Assembly (NCBI RefSeq): GCF_006540305.1
Contig: NZ_BJOR01000001.1
Coordinates: 6,448,001 to 6,512,000, forward strand
Length of the DNA stretch: 64,000 bases
Source: Streptomyces sp. 6-11-2
Lineage (GTDB): Bacteria; Actinomycetota; Actinomycetes; Streptomycetales; Streptomycetaceae
Direction: 5' to 3'
Shown: positions 18,034-26,233 of the stretch, piece after piece
Position numbering within the stretch: position 1 is the stretch's first letter
Layout of the letters: the number at the start of each line of letters is the position of its first letter
Program-made: the position numbers and the translations under genes
The notes under the pieces: generated by a model
What the model saw: only the letters and a program-made list of their open reading frames with translations
What the model was told of the DNA's origin: nothing
Database searches by the model: none

Positions 18034-18474
18034 ATGTCCGACGCCAATCCCGCAGCTCGCGCGCTCCCGCCGCGCTGGATGCCCATCGGCGACGAGCCCG
18101 AACTGTGCTCGGCGGGCGAGTGGTGGGATGCCGTACGCGCCGTAGAGGCCGTCGGCCGGCGCGCCATCGAGATCCTCGGCGAGGGCGACGACCCGGTCGG
18201 CCCGGTGATCCTTGACCACGGAGGACCGGAGCCCCGGCTGTACTTCCTGGTCCCTGTGGGCACTGCGGTCCGCTGGGAGGAGCCGGGAACGGTGGCACTC
18301 GGGCTGAAGTGCCACGTCGTCGTGCCGTCCGCCGAGAGCGCGACGCCCCCGGGGATGCACTGGCACGTCTATCCCCCTGGTCCTCGAACACTGACCCGAC
18401 CCGAGGCTCTGCGTCGGGCACTGAGTCAGGCACGCAGGGAGCGACGAGGGCCGGCGGAGGAAGCAGCCTCCTGA
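18034..18474 (+). CDS. Hypothetical protein next to XRE regulator
   Basis: A 146-residue soluble protein of unknown function. It contains ELCSAGEWWDAVRAVEAVG, a beta-rich middle (PRLYFLVPVGTAVRWEEPGT) and MHWHVYPPGPRTLTRPEAL near the end. I recognise this as a type found beside XRE regulators in Streptomyces integrative elements, without an assigned role. The ribosome-binding site lies in the 17998-18027 hairpin. The stop overlaps the start of the next gene (TGATG), so the two are probably co-translated. The upstream XRE gene is its likely regulator, now frameshifted. Confidence 0.7.
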   Translation: MSDANPAARALPPRWMPIGDEPELCSAGEWWDAVRAVEAVGRRAIEILGEGDDPVGPVILDHGGPEPRLYFLVPVGTAVRWEEPGTVALGLKCHVVVPSAESATPPGMHWHVYPPGPRTLTRPEALRRALSQARRERRGPAEEAAS

Positions 18475-18668
18475 TGGCGCTGAGTATTTCCTCCGTGCTG
18501 TTGCTCGGGATCGTCGTGGTTGTTCTGTTCCGTGGAAAGTCCGTGAAGCCCGGACCTGCGATCGCCTGCGTACTCTTTGGGTTCTCCCTGGCGAGCACGT
18601 CCATGGCCCCGAGCATCAACCGGTTCATGACCAGCATGGCGGACATGATCGGCCAGATTCGCTTCTAG
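18474..18668 (+). CDS. Small membrane protein (64 aa)
   Basis: The product has two hydrophobic stretches (VLLLGIVVVVLFRG at residues 8-21; IACVLFGFSLASTSMAP at 30-46) separated by a basic turn, and ends MTSMADMIGQIRF. Such tiny two-helix proteins are frequent in actinobacterial integrative and conjugative elements near spread (Spd) genes; no biochemical role is established. The start ATG is embedded in the preceding stop (TGATG). Integrative-element origin is an inference from its neighbours. Confidence 0.72.
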   Translation: MALSISSVLLLGIVVVVLFRGKSVKPGPAIACVLFGFSLASTSMAPSINRFMTSMADMIGQIRF

Positions 18669-18864
18669 GCCGTCCGGCTCGACCATGCTGTCGGGGTCAG
18701 ATGTCGGCCAGCGTGGTTTTCCTCGGGGCCCCAAACACAAGTCCAGTAGCACACCAGCCGGGGCCCCGCTGGGGTTCGCGGACACCTCGCTCCGCCGTTG
18801 AGACCCGATTGGGCGGCTCTGCGACGCGAATCCAGCGGATCGGCCCCATCCGGGCATCTCTTCC

Positions 18865-20934
18865 TCAGGGATGCTGCGGGTGGCCTATGCGGGCGATGAG
18901 CAGGGCGATGTCGTCGTCGGTCGGGCCGGGGATCAGGTGAGTGATGAGGGCGTCGCGCAGTTCGTTCAGGTCGGGGTGGTGCCCGGTGAGTAGGCGGGTG
19001 AGGTGGTCCAGGCGCTGGTCCAGGTCGCGGCCCCGGGTTTCGATCAGGCCGTCGGTGTACAGGACCAGGATGCTGCCCTGGGCGAGGGTGAACTCGGTTG
19101 TGGCGAAGTCGATGTCGTCGATGCCCAGGGGGGTTCCCGCGGGCATCTGCAGCAGGTGGGCGGTGCCGTCGGGGTCGACAACGGCCGGGGGCGGGTGGCC
19201 TGCACGAGTGATCCTGATCCGGCCGGTCGCCGGATCGCACAGGCAGTACACGCAGGTGGCCAGCAGTGCCTCCCCCTGGTCGGTGACGGCCGGCTCCAGT
19301 GCGTGCAGCAGCTGCGCCGGGGGCAGGCCGAGGCGGGTCAGGGCCCGCACGGTGCTGCGCAGGTGTCCCATGGCTGCCGCCGCTTCGATGCCGTGACCCA
19401 TCACGTCGCCGACGACCAGGGCCGCGCTGCCGTCGGCCAGGGGGATCGCGTCGTACCAGTCGCCGCCGACCTCGTTGACGTCGCTGGCGGGCAGGTAGCA
19501 GTAGGTGACTTCGATTCCGGGCAGGTCCTCCAAGCGGTGGGGGAGCAGGCTGCGCTGCAAGGTCAGCGCAGTGGCGTGCTCCCGGCTGTACAGGCGGGCG
19601 TTGTCGACGCACATTGCCGCCCGGGTGGCCAGCTCGAAGCCGAGCGCGACGTCCGCGTCGTCGAAGGCGGAGCCCGGGCCGATGCGGTAGAAGGTGGCCG
19701 CCCCCAGCACCTGGCCGCGGGCGACCAGCGGGGCCATCATGAACGAGCGCACGCCCAGGTCGAGCAATTTGAAGGCCTTGTCGGTGTACCGGGCGGCTGG
19801 GGCGATGGCCCGCTCGTCCAGCTGGGCCACGACGAACGGCTGCCGGTCGGCCAGCGCCTGCACATACGGCGCGCGACGCGGGAAGATCAGGGTGCGCCCG
19901 ACCGGGGTGAGCACGCGGGTGACCGGGGAGCCCGCGTGCGGGGCCAGCCCGAGGCGACGCATCGCCGCGCCCTCGGAGAAGTCGAAGCCGATTTCGCCGC
20001 CCTCGGCGAGCGGCTCCAGCAGGTCCACGGTGGCCGCGTCCGCCAGCCGGGGCACGGCCACGTCCGCCAGCTCCTGGGCCGTGCGGCCGAGGTCCAGGGT
20101 GGTGCCGATCCGCGCCCCGGCCTCGTTCAGCAGGTCCATCCGCCGGCGGCCGGCGCCCGTGGCGAGCTGGTCCTGCTGGTGAACGGTGACATCGATGACC
20201 GAGGCACTGAGGCCTACCGGCCGGCCGCAGACGTCGTCCAGACGCAGATACGAGCACGACCACACCCGCTTGTGGCCGGGGGCGTCGGGGGTGTAGCCGA
20301 TGCGGCGAAAGTCGAGCACCGGCTCACCGGTGGCCAGCACCTTGCGCATCGCCGCCTCCATCTGCCAAGCGTTCACCCCAGGCATCACCTCCGCCGGACG
20401 CCGCCCGATATGAGCGGCCTCAGGCACGCCGTTCATCGCCACCAAGGCCGGATTGACCTGCTGGAACCGCAGCTCGGTGTCGAAGACCGCCAACCCCACC
20501 CGCGAGCCGGTGAACATGGCCTCCGACGACGCCCGCACCCCACGGGCCCTGCGGGCCGCGGCAGCGCCGACCGCGAACACCAGCATGGCCCTACCGCCGG
20601 AACCAGCCGGGCACGCCCATACCTCCAGCTCCACCGGCGACCCGTCGCGATGCCGCACCGTCAACGAGCCGATCATGCTGCGGCCGGACTCCAGCCCGGC
20701 CAGCAGCGCACGCGCCCGCTCCCGGCCCTCGGCCGGGACCAACAGCTCAACCGCCTCCCGCCCGACGGCCTCCCGCGGCGCATAGCCGAGCACCTCCGGC
20801 GCCGACATCCCCCACTCCGTGATCAGACCGTCCTCGTCCGTCGCCACCAGCGCCACCGGCAGCACATCCAGCCACGCCCCACCGCGCGCCACCGCGCCGC
20901 CCGCCGTCTCGTGCAACCGCTCGCGATCAGTCAT
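18865..20934 (-). CDS. PAS-PAS-GAF-PP2C (SpoIIE-type) serine phosphatase
   Basis: A 689-residue signalling protein. Two PAS sensors come first (WLDVLPVALVATDEDGLITE; MFTGSRVGLAVFDTELRFQ). A GAF domain follows (RTAQELADVAVPRLADAATV to ATRAAMCVDNARLYS). A C-terminal PP2C/SpoIIE domain has LQRSLLPH, EVGGDWYDAIPL with metal-binding Asp, VVGDVMGHGIEAAAAM, ITRAGHPPPAVV and LYTDGLIETRG. It should dephosphorylate an anti-anti-sigma factor in response to a small ligand, redox or light signal. Start ATG at 20934, with only a weak GGGG-like ribosome-binding site; the frame is open further upstream but that part is antisense to a recombinase remnant. Confidence 0.92.
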   Translation of the reverse strand: MTDRERLHETAGGAVARGGAWLDVLPVALVATDEDGLITEWGMSAPEVLGYAPREAVGREAVELLVPAEGRERARALLAGLESGRSMIGSLTVRHRDGSPVELEVWACPAGSGGRAMLVFAVGAAAARRARGVRASSEAMFTGSRVGLAVFDTELRFQQVNPALVAMNGVPEAAHIGRRPAEVMPGVNAWQMEAAMRKVLATGEPVLDFRRIGYTPDAPGHKRVWSCSYLRLDDVCGRPVGLSASVIDVTVHQQDQLATGAGRRRMDLLNEAGARIGTTLDLGRTAQELADVAVPRLADAATVDLLEPLAEGGEIGFDFSEGAAMRRLGLAPHAGSPVTRVLTPVGRTLIFPRRAPYVQALADRQPFVVAQLDERAIAPAARYTDKAFKLLDLGVRSFMMAPLVARGQVLGAATFYRIGPGSAFDDADVALGFELATRAAMCVDNARLYSREHATALTLQRSLLPHRLEDLPGIEVTYCYLPASDVNEVGGDWYDAIPLADGSAALVVGDVMGHGIEAAAAMGHLRSTVRALTRLGLPPAQLLHALEPAVTDQGEALLATCVYCLCDPATGRIRITRAGHPPPAVVDPDGTAHLLQMPAGTPLGIDDIDFATTEFTLAQGSILVLYTDGLIETRGRDLDQRLDHLTRLLTGHHPDLNELRDALITHLIPGPTDDDIALLIARIGHPQHP

Positions 20935-21044
20935 CACCGAACCCCATGGGAACCGCACAGCCCCGTAGGCCCAGTATCCGACGGCAGCGCGCACACGTCT
21001 CTTCACCCGGCCGGGGGCACACACTCGCACTCCACCGGCGCCCG

Positions 21045-21564
21045 CCGACCCGGCCGCGGGCCCGAACTGGAGGCCGCGCTCGCGCTGGCCCACCAGTTCA
21101 AGGAGGCCGCCCCCGACGCCCCGGTCATCTTCACCGTGCATGAGCTCCAGCGGCTCGGGCGGTTCACCGCGGAGCTGATGTCGCTGTCCGCCGAGCTCCA
21201 GGCCGGCCGCATCCAGCTCGAACTCCTCACCGGCCCCTTCACTGGCATCTACGACCCCAACGGCATGGGCGCCATGTTCTTCGCCGTCCTCGCCTTCGCC
21301 GGGCAGATCGAGCGCAACTACATCCGGGAGAAGACCCTCAAAGGGCAGGTCACCGCCGCGAAGAAGGGCAATCACGGCGGACGGCCCAAGGTCGTCGACG
21401 ACGACATGCTCACCTTCGCCCTCGCGCTCAAGGACAAGGGCGTACCCGTCCCCGACATCGCGAAGAAGCTCACCATCAAGACCGGCAAGAACGCAGGCAC
21501 GAGCCCGTCGGTCGCCTCGCTGTACCGCGCGTTCGCCGAGGCCGAGCAGGAGACGACCGCATGA
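21045..21564 (+). pseudogene. Serine recombinase, N-terminally truncated
   Basis: The frame carries the second half of a small resolvase catalytic domain: IFTVHELQRLGRFTAELMSL, then GMGAMFFAVLAFAGQIERNY and IREKTLKGQVTAAKKGNHGG, followed by a helix-turn-helix tail (VPDIAKKLTIK, SPSVASLYRAF). The catalytic serine and first strands, which would lie upstream of about 21045, are absent, and the sequence there belongs to the divergent phosphatase promoter. It is not the missing N-terminus of the 950-3781 recombinase: the linker and tail differ. Confidence 0.78.
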
Positions 21565-21818
21565 CCGCGCCCCAAGCCGTCGCAGACCATCCGGCCATCA
21601 CGTTCCGCGACACACTCCAGTTCTGCACGGACGGCCCGTCCTCCAGCGGCTGGTGGGGCGACCCCGCCATCGCCGAGCGGAAGTTCACCGAGTGGGTCGG
21701 CACGTACGGATAGCTGGACCAGGTGATCATCCAACTCGTCGAGGAACAGGGTGGCGGGCAGGAGACCGTGGTGAAGACCAGGACTAGGGAATCCGCAGAG
21801 ACCGCGGAAACCCCGTAA
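21561..21818 (+). pseudogene. Small hypothetical gene with internal TAG
   Basis: Starts with ATG overlapping the recombinase stop (ATGA at 21561) and reads MTAPQAVADHPAITFRDTLQ to VGTYG. A TAG at 21711-21713 follows, then the same frame continues LDQVIIQLVEEQGGGQE to TAA at 21816-21818. The coding character on both sides (86 codons in total) indicates that a CAG or GAG became TAG. Function unknown; its coupling to the recombinase suggests a recombinase partner gene. Confidence 0.6.
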
Positions 21819-21889
21819 ACCCGCTGGTGAGCGCCACAGCAGCGGAGGCAGGATAGCCATATCGATCACTTGGTGAAAGGACCTGATCC

Positions 21890-22204
21890 ATGGCACTCCC
21901 CCCGCTCAGTCCCGAACAGCGCCGAGCCGCGCTCGACAAGGCCGCCGCCGCACGTAAGGAGCGCGCCGAAGTCAAGGAGGCCCTCAAGCACGGCAAGCTG
22001 TCGCTGCCCGAGGTGCTGGCCAGCGACTCCGAGGTCATCCGCAAGATGCCGGTCCGCGCCCTGCTCGAATCCCTCCCCGACATCGGCAGGGTAAGGGCCC
22101 AGAAGATCCTCACCGAGCTGGGGATCTCCGACAGCCGCCGGATGCGCGGCCTCGGTATCAAGCAGCGGGAACGTCTTCTCGAACGGTTCGCGCCGCAGCG
22201 CTGA
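21890..22204 (+). CDS. mihF: Actinobacterial integration host factor (mIHF/sIHF) paralogue
   Basis: A 104-residue basic protein close to streptomycete sIHF: MALPPLSPEQRRAALDKAAA at the start, KHGKLSLPEVLASDSEVIRK, then the helix-two-turn-helix segment RALLESLPDIGRVRAQKIL and SDSRRMRGLGIKQRERLL. The family binds and bends DNA and supports nucleoid organisation and phage or element recombination. Because each Streptomyces chromosome normally carries a housekeeping copy, this one beside recombinase remnants is probably an accessory paralogue brought by a mobile element (inference). AAAGGA about nine bases before the ATG supports the start. Confidence 0.9.
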   Translation: MALPPLSPEQRRAALDKAAAARKERAEVKEALKHGKLSLPEVLASDSEVIRKMPVRALLESLPDIGRVRAQKILTELGISDSRRMRGLGIKQRERLLERFAPQR

Positions 22205-22210
22205 CCGGTC

Positions 22211-22231
22211 GAGCCCTTTCGGTACGGGCTC
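22211..22231 (+). terminator. Short hairpin after mihF
   Basis: GAGCCC (22211-22216) and GGGCTC (22226-22231) form a perfect 6-bp stem with a 9-base loop, seven bases after the mihF stop codon. No T-run follows. Confidence 0.5.
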
Positions 22232-22303
22232 AACTCCGGCAGGGTGGGTGCGTCCGCTGAAGCGATCAAGGCCGGCGACCGCGAAGAACCCGAGGAGAGA
22301 ACC

Positions 22304-22349
22304 GGTGACACCGTCCGTGCCCGAGTGGTGACACCGCCCGTGCCCGAGT
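22304..22349. repeat. Tandem duplication of a 23-bp unit
   Basis: Two head-to-tail copies at 22304-22326 and 22327-22349 that begin GGTGACACCG and end CGTGCCCGAGT, differing at one position. They lie between mihF and the hydrolase gene, outside any confident reading frame. Confidence 0.8.
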
Positions 22350-22483
22350 AGGGGAACTGACGAAACACGGGCTCTGGGGTGACGAAATGGTGCTGGCAGC
22401 GGCGATTCGTGGCCTTGGGCGAGCATCGCTCGTTTTGCCCCTTATGTTCGTCCGTAGTGGATCACGAACGAAGGGACACCGTG

Positions 22484-23311
22484 ATGGGGTACGTGGAGAC
22501 CAGCGACGGCACGCAGATCTATTACAAGGATTGGGGCCCGAAGAACGGAAGGCCGGTCCTGCTCAGTCACGGGTGGCCGCTGAACGCTGACGCCTGGGAA
22601 GCACAGGCGCTCTACCTCGCCGAGCGCGGCTGCCGGGTGATCGCACACGACCGACGGGGTCACGGCCGTTCCTCGCAACCGTGGGACGGCAACGGGATGG
22701 ACACCTACGCTGATGACCTGGCCGCCCTGCTCGATCATCTCGACGTCACCGGTCTCACTCTGGCCGGCCATTCCACGGGTGGTGGCGAAGTGGCGCACTA
22801 CATCGGGCGGCACGGCAGCGCGCGGGTTGCCAAGCTCGTCCTGGTCTCGGCAGTACCACCGATGATGGTCCGTACCGACGACAACCCCGAGGGGCTGCCC
22901 ATCGAGGTGTTCGACGGCATCCGCGACGGTGAGCGCAAGGCCCGCGGGCAGCTCTATCGCGACCTCGCCGACGGTCCGTTCTTCGGCCACAACCGCCGCG
23001 GAGACGTCGCCCAAGGAATCCGCGACGGCTTCTGGCTCAACAGCATGCTGGCCGGTCACCGCGCTGCGTTCGAATGCATCGCCGCGTTCTCTGCGACGGA
23101 CTTTCGCCCGGACCTGGAGAGGATTGACGTTCCCACGCTGGTCATCCACGGCGACGATGATCAGATCGTACCGTTCGAGGTCGGCGGTAAGCGTTCGGCG
23201 CAGATGATCCGAGGCGCTCAGCTCAAGGTGTACGAGGCCGCGGCGCACGGCATCACCGACACCGAGAAGGAGCGTCTATCCCGAGACCTCCTCGACTTCG
23301 TCCAGAGCTAA
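22484..23311 (+). CDS. Alpha/beta hydrolase of the non-heme chloroperoxidase (perhydrolase) family
   Basis: A 275-residue alpha/beta hydrolase matching cofactor-free haloperoxidases throughout: [36 protein letters not shown] with the oxyanion loop, [20 protein letters not shown] with the nucleophile Ser in [19 protein letters not shown] with the acid Asp, and AAAHGITDT with the catalytic His. Such enzymes hydrolyse esters and can form peracids. The ATG at 22484 follows AAGGGA by seven bases; a GTG three bases earlier is possible. The neighbours do not indicate a substrate. Confidence 0.9.
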   Translation: MGYVETSDGTQIYYKDWGPKNGRPVLLSHGWPLNADAWEAQALYLAERGCRVIAHDRRGHGRSSQPWDGNGMDTYADDLAALLDHLDVTGLTLAGHSTGGGEVAHYIGRHGSARVAKLVLVSAVPPMMVRTDDNPEGLPIEVFDGIRDGERKARGQLYRDLADGPFFGHNRRGDVAQGIRDGFWLNSMLAGHRAAFECIAAFSATDFRPDLERIDVPTLVIHGDDDQIVPFEVGGKRSAQMIRGAQLKVYEAAAHGITDTEKERLSRDLLDFVQS

Positions 23312-23629
23312 GCCGGAAATTGCGCAAGCAGTGGGGAATCCCGTTCTCGGGCCGCCGGAACACCACCTGCTCAGGCGGTCTGCCCTCGACTCCAGGCGAT
23401 CCAGTCCGTGGTCCATCACCAGGCCGGCCCGGCCCGTGATTGTGTCCCGCACGAGGCTGCCCGGCCGCAGCCAGTCATAACTCTGCGTCGAATGCCGGTT
23501 ACCAATCACGGAGACCTCCCTCGCTCGGAAGCCGGACATCGCCCCCCATGGAACCACGCCCAGCCCTGCCCCGGGAGCCCTGTAGCGGGCCACCCCTCTT
23601 TGCGTGGGCCGGGCTCGAGGGGAGGAGGC
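23312..23629. other. Intergenic, with a weak reverse-strand ORF
   Basis: A reverse-strand frame starting near 23539 reads MSGFRAREVSVIGNRHSTQS and LRPGSLVRDTITGRAGLVMD. The second part resembles short streptomycete proteins of unknown function, but the frame then runs into the 3' end of the hydrolase gene and is probably truncated. Low confidence as a gene. Confidence 0.35.
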
Positions 23630-24169
23630 TCAGGTGCTGAGCAGCCAATTGAAGAAGAAGCGGTAGCGCCGCAGAGCCCTGCGCAGTTCCTCCGTGACCA
23701 CCTGCGCGCCCTGCCCCCACTGGTCCTCCAGGTCCTGTTTGTGCTGAGCAAACGTGGTGGCCAGGGTCTGCATGACGTCTGCGACGAGGGCGTCGGCGTC
23801 GTGCACGGCCTTGCGCGGGTCGTCCACGAACTTGTTCTGGATCTCCTGCCAGCGGCCGCGGAAGCCCTGGTCCTCCTCCTCCGTCAGGAGCCGCGGAGCC
23901 TCGTCGTCCGAGGTGTCCGGCGTGCCCGCGGCGCCCGTGGTGGCGGTTCCGGCGTCGGAGCGGTCGGCGGCGGACCGGTCCCCGCCGGCCTTGTCGGCCG
24001 GGCTCCGTGTCTCGGACGTCACGGCGGTGCCCTCACCGGGGTAGATCGGGGCTCGCGAGGAGGCCTCCTCCGTTTCTCCCGGCGTCCCGGTGGTGGCGCC
24101 GGAGGGCTGAGCGAGGTCTTCGGTGGTCAGGCTGCCGGTGGTGCGGTCCGTGTCGTCTTTGCGGTGCAT
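23630..24169 (-). CDS. Hypothetical protein with C-terminal helical domain (paralogue of next gene)
   Basis: The first ~105 residues are low-complexity, rich in Thr, Glu, Asp and Ala (a disordered region). The last ~75 form a conserved helical domain: FRGRWQEIQNKFVDDPRKAV, HDADALVADVMQTLATTF and EELRRALRRYRFFFNWLL. The same pattern (W..-Q-x-x-FVD-P..-AVHDAD-LV) occurs in the upstream gene 24198-24755, so the two are tandem paralogues that have kept the domain but changed the N-terminus. Role unknown. The start at 24169 is a guess; 24226 is also open. Confidence 0.7.
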   Translation of the reverse strand: MHRKDDTDRTTGSLTTEDLAQPSGATTGTPGETEEASSRAPIYPGEGTAVTSETRSPADKAGGDRSAADRSDAGTATTGAAGTPDTSDDEAPRLLTEEEDQGFRGRWQEIQNKFVDDPRKAVHDADALVADVMQTLATTFAQHKQDLEDQWGQGAQVVTEELRRALRRYRFFFNWLLST

Positions 24170-24197
24170 GGCGTTCCAAGCAAAGTCGGGGTGGGTG

Positions 24198-24755
24198 TCA
24201 GGGGCGGGCGGGCTGGGCCCGGCCACCGTCGGAGAGCAACTCGTCGAACACTGTGCGGTAGTGGATCATGGCACTCCGCAGTTGCTCGGTCGTCGCCTGG
24301 CTGCGCTGGCTGAGGGACTCCACCTCGTGCGCGGCGCGGTAGTGCTTGAGGGTGCGCCCGTGCTCCACCGAGAGGTCCTTCATCTGCTGATCGAAGCCCT
24401 CGGTCGGGTAGCCGCGGTCGTGCATCAGGGAGGTCACCAGCCGGTCCGCGTCGTGGACCGCGTCCTGCGGCCGGTCCACGAACTCGTCCTGGACGCTGCT
24501 CCACTCTCGCGTGTATCGATCACGCGAGACCGGGGGCAGCGGTTTGATGTCCAGCGAATCGTGCCGCCTCTCGCGTTCCCTGAGTTCACGCTCGGCGGCG
24601 AGCCGGCTGTCAGATCCTTCGACGGTCCGTTCGTACTCCGGGCCGAAGCGCTCACGGAGGTGACGGCGTCGCGTCATGAGTGAGACCGCCACAGCGGCCA
24701 GGGCGAGCACCACCACGATCGGAATGATGATCGCCAGAAGGGTTCCCGTGGACAT
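24198..24755 (-). CDS. Membrane-anchored hypothetical protein
   Basis: A 185-residue protein with an N-terminal membrane anchor (LLAIIIPIVVVLALAAVAVS, residues 6-25), a basic stop-transfer (LMTRRRHLRERFG), an Arg/Glu-rich linker, and the helical domain EWSSVQDEFVDRPQDAVHDA shared with the downstream gene. It probably sits in the cytoplasmic membrane with the domain inside. The next gene starts about 30 bases after its stop, so the two are likely an operon. Their position next to a phosphatase relic and AmaP/Asp23 genes suggests an envelope role (inference). Confidence 0.75.
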   Translation of the reverse strand: MSTGTLLAIIIPIVVVLALAAVAVSLMTRRRHLRERFGPEYERTVEGSDSRLAAERELRERERRHDSLDIKPLPPVSRDRYTREWSSVQDEFVDRPQDAVHDADRLVTSLMHDRGYPTEGFDQQMKDLSVEHGRTLKHYRAAHEVESLSQRSQATTEQLRSAMIHYRTVFDELLSDGGRAQPARP

Positions 24756-24884
24756 GGGGACACACTCCTCGTGGGAGTAGCGATGTGCAGTGTCCGCGTT
24801 CCCAATTGCCTGCTGTTGACCCTCTCCATGGCGAGCGACTGTCAGGCGACCGCCGCCACGTGCGTCCGGCGCGGCGCCGTGCCG

Positions 24885-25353
24885 TCAACGGGGGAGCGGG
24901 GCGGCGGCCCGAGCCGGCTCCCGCAGGTCCGCGCGGCCACCCGCCGGGAGTGGGCTGGCTCTGTGGCCCGTCCGAATCGGAACCGCTCGTGGCCGGAGAC
25001 CGGATCCTGGCTCCTCTGCACGCCTTGCCCCGGGTCCTGGTCCGTCAGAACACACGCCGCGCGGTCTGGGGGCGCCTTGCACAACGTCGGAGTTGAGACC
25101 CTGCTTTGGTTTCGCGACGGCGGCGTCGATGCTGTGGTCGGGACGCTCGATGAACCCGCCGGTATATAGCAGCAGGGGCAAGCGGAGGGGTTTTCGAGCC
25201 GGTGCTCGGTGCGGTGGAACGTCAGAAGCCTTGGTGCTGGAGGATGTCGCGTTCCGTGAGGGGTGGCGCGCGCGTCGGAGGTGCGGGGGAGTAGTGATGG
25301 GTGTCCGGCGTTGGACCAGGACAGGGTCCAGCCCGGACCGCCGTGGACGGGGT
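24885..25353 (-). pseudogene. SpoIIE/PP2C phosphatase, degenerate C-terminal remnant
   Basis: On the reverse strand one frame shows GGPGWTLSWSNAGHPSLLPR and TFHRTEHRLEN; a different frame continues MPLLLYTGGFIERPDHSIDA. Together these reproduce the end of a PP2C/SpoIIE domain (W-x-NAGHPPPLL ... LLLYTDGLIERP). The second motif has Gly where the metal-binding Asp belongs, there is a frameshift between the two, and no upstream domain remains. Clearly non-functional. Confidence 0.7.
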
Positions 25354-25509
25354 TCACCAGTAGTGGCGTCGTCCTGCGACGGCGTGCCCCATCGCGCCGA
25401 GGACCCACAGGATGGCTCCGATGACCGCCAGGATGATCCCGATGGTCCACAGGATGGCTATCCCGGTGACGAAGCCGACGACGAGCAGAATGATGCCCAG
25501 GATGATCAT
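25354..25509 (-). CDS. Small double-helix membrane protein, DUF6131-like
   Basis: A 51-residue, almost wholly hydrophobic protein: MIILGIILLVVGFVTGIAIL, then WTIGIILAVIGAILWVLGAM and a basic, aromatic C-terminus (GHAVAGRRHYW). This is the pattern of the streptomycete DUF6131 family, whose function is unknown. AAGGAAG about six bases before the ATG at 25509 supports translation. It lies directly downstream of amaP on the same strand, as part of or just after the envelope-stress operon. The opposite strand is open here but is a shadow. Confidence 0.8.
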   Translation of the reverse strand: MIILGIILLVVGFVTGIAILWTIGIILAVIGAILWVLGAMGHAVAGRRHYW

Positions 25510-25596
25510 GATTTCTTCCTTGGGGGGTAGTGCCGCTTCCGCTGTGAACTGCGAAAGACCGCAAGGGCGCGGACACGGGAATGGTCCGTCTCCTCC

Positions 25597-26205
25597 TTAC
25601 TCTGCGCGGTGTGGTTTGTGGCGGGCGACCTGTAGGCGGACCTCGGTGGGTATGTCAGTGAAGCCAGTGGACCGGTGGGCGGTTCGGAGCGGGCCTTCGC
25701 AGAGGGCGTGGAGGGCGGCGCCGGGTGCCCTCTGAGGGGTGAGGGTGAGCCTGACGCGGGTGCGGGGGTGGGCGGGCCGGCCGGTGATGCGTACGGCCGC
25801 ATGCTCAACTCCCGGCAGGGCACCGGCTTCGGCGGCGATCGCGTCGCTGAGCGCTCGGTCGCGCAGTTCGACGCCTTCCTGCGGGGGTGTGCCGCCGACG
25901 GACAGCGCTCCGGGGTGGCGTCGGCGCAGTTGGGCGAGCAGCCACCCCAGGGTGAGCAGGGCGACGAGGGCGAGGGCGGCGATGACGGCGGGCCACCACC
26001 ACCAGCCCTGGCTGCTCCAGCGAGCCCGGTCGGCGGAGCCGAGCAGGACGTCGTCCGGTGTGGTCAGGGGCCAGCCGGAGGGCGGGACCAGATCGTGTCG
26101 CCGGTAGACGTCGAACCCGGCGAAGAGGATCAGCAGGCCGCCGCCGAGCAGGACCAGTCCGGCGAGGGCCAGCAGACTGCGGTTGAGCACGGGTCGCGGC
26201 GTCAT
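25597..26205 (-). CDS. amaP: Alkaline shock response membrane anchor protein AmaP
   Basis: A 202-residue protein with two transmembrane helices (SLLALAGLVLLGGGLLILFA at ~10-30; WWWWPAVIAALALVALLTLG at ~68-88) enclosing an extracytoplasmic segment, and a cytoplasmic Asp23-like alpha/beta domain (GVELRDRALSDAIAAEAGAL; VRLTLTPQRAPG). AmaP anchors Asp23-family proteins to the membrane in Gram-positive bacteria. It is co-directional with two Asp23 genes and a DUF6286 gene, the conserved actinobacterial arrangement. Confidence 0.85.
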   Translation of the reverse strand: MTPRPVLNRSLLALAGLVLLGGGLLILFAGFDVYRRHDLVPPSGWPLTTPDDVLLGSADRARWSSQGWWWWPAVIAALALVALLTLGWLLAQLRRRHPGALSVGGTPPQEGVELRDRALSDAIAAEAGALPGVEHAAVRITGRPAHPRTRVRLTLTPQRAPGAALHALCEGPLRTAHRSTGFTDIPTEVRLQVARHKPHRAE

Positions 26206-26233
26206 GGTGTGGCTCCGGGTCTGGGTTCTCCGG

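Noticed and set aside
18865..21375. An 836-codon reverse ORF apparently extending the sensor phosphatase upstream
   Set aside because: The extra 146 codons are antisense to a recognisable serine recombinase remnant (21045-21564) and contain no domain; the phosphatase starts at 20934.
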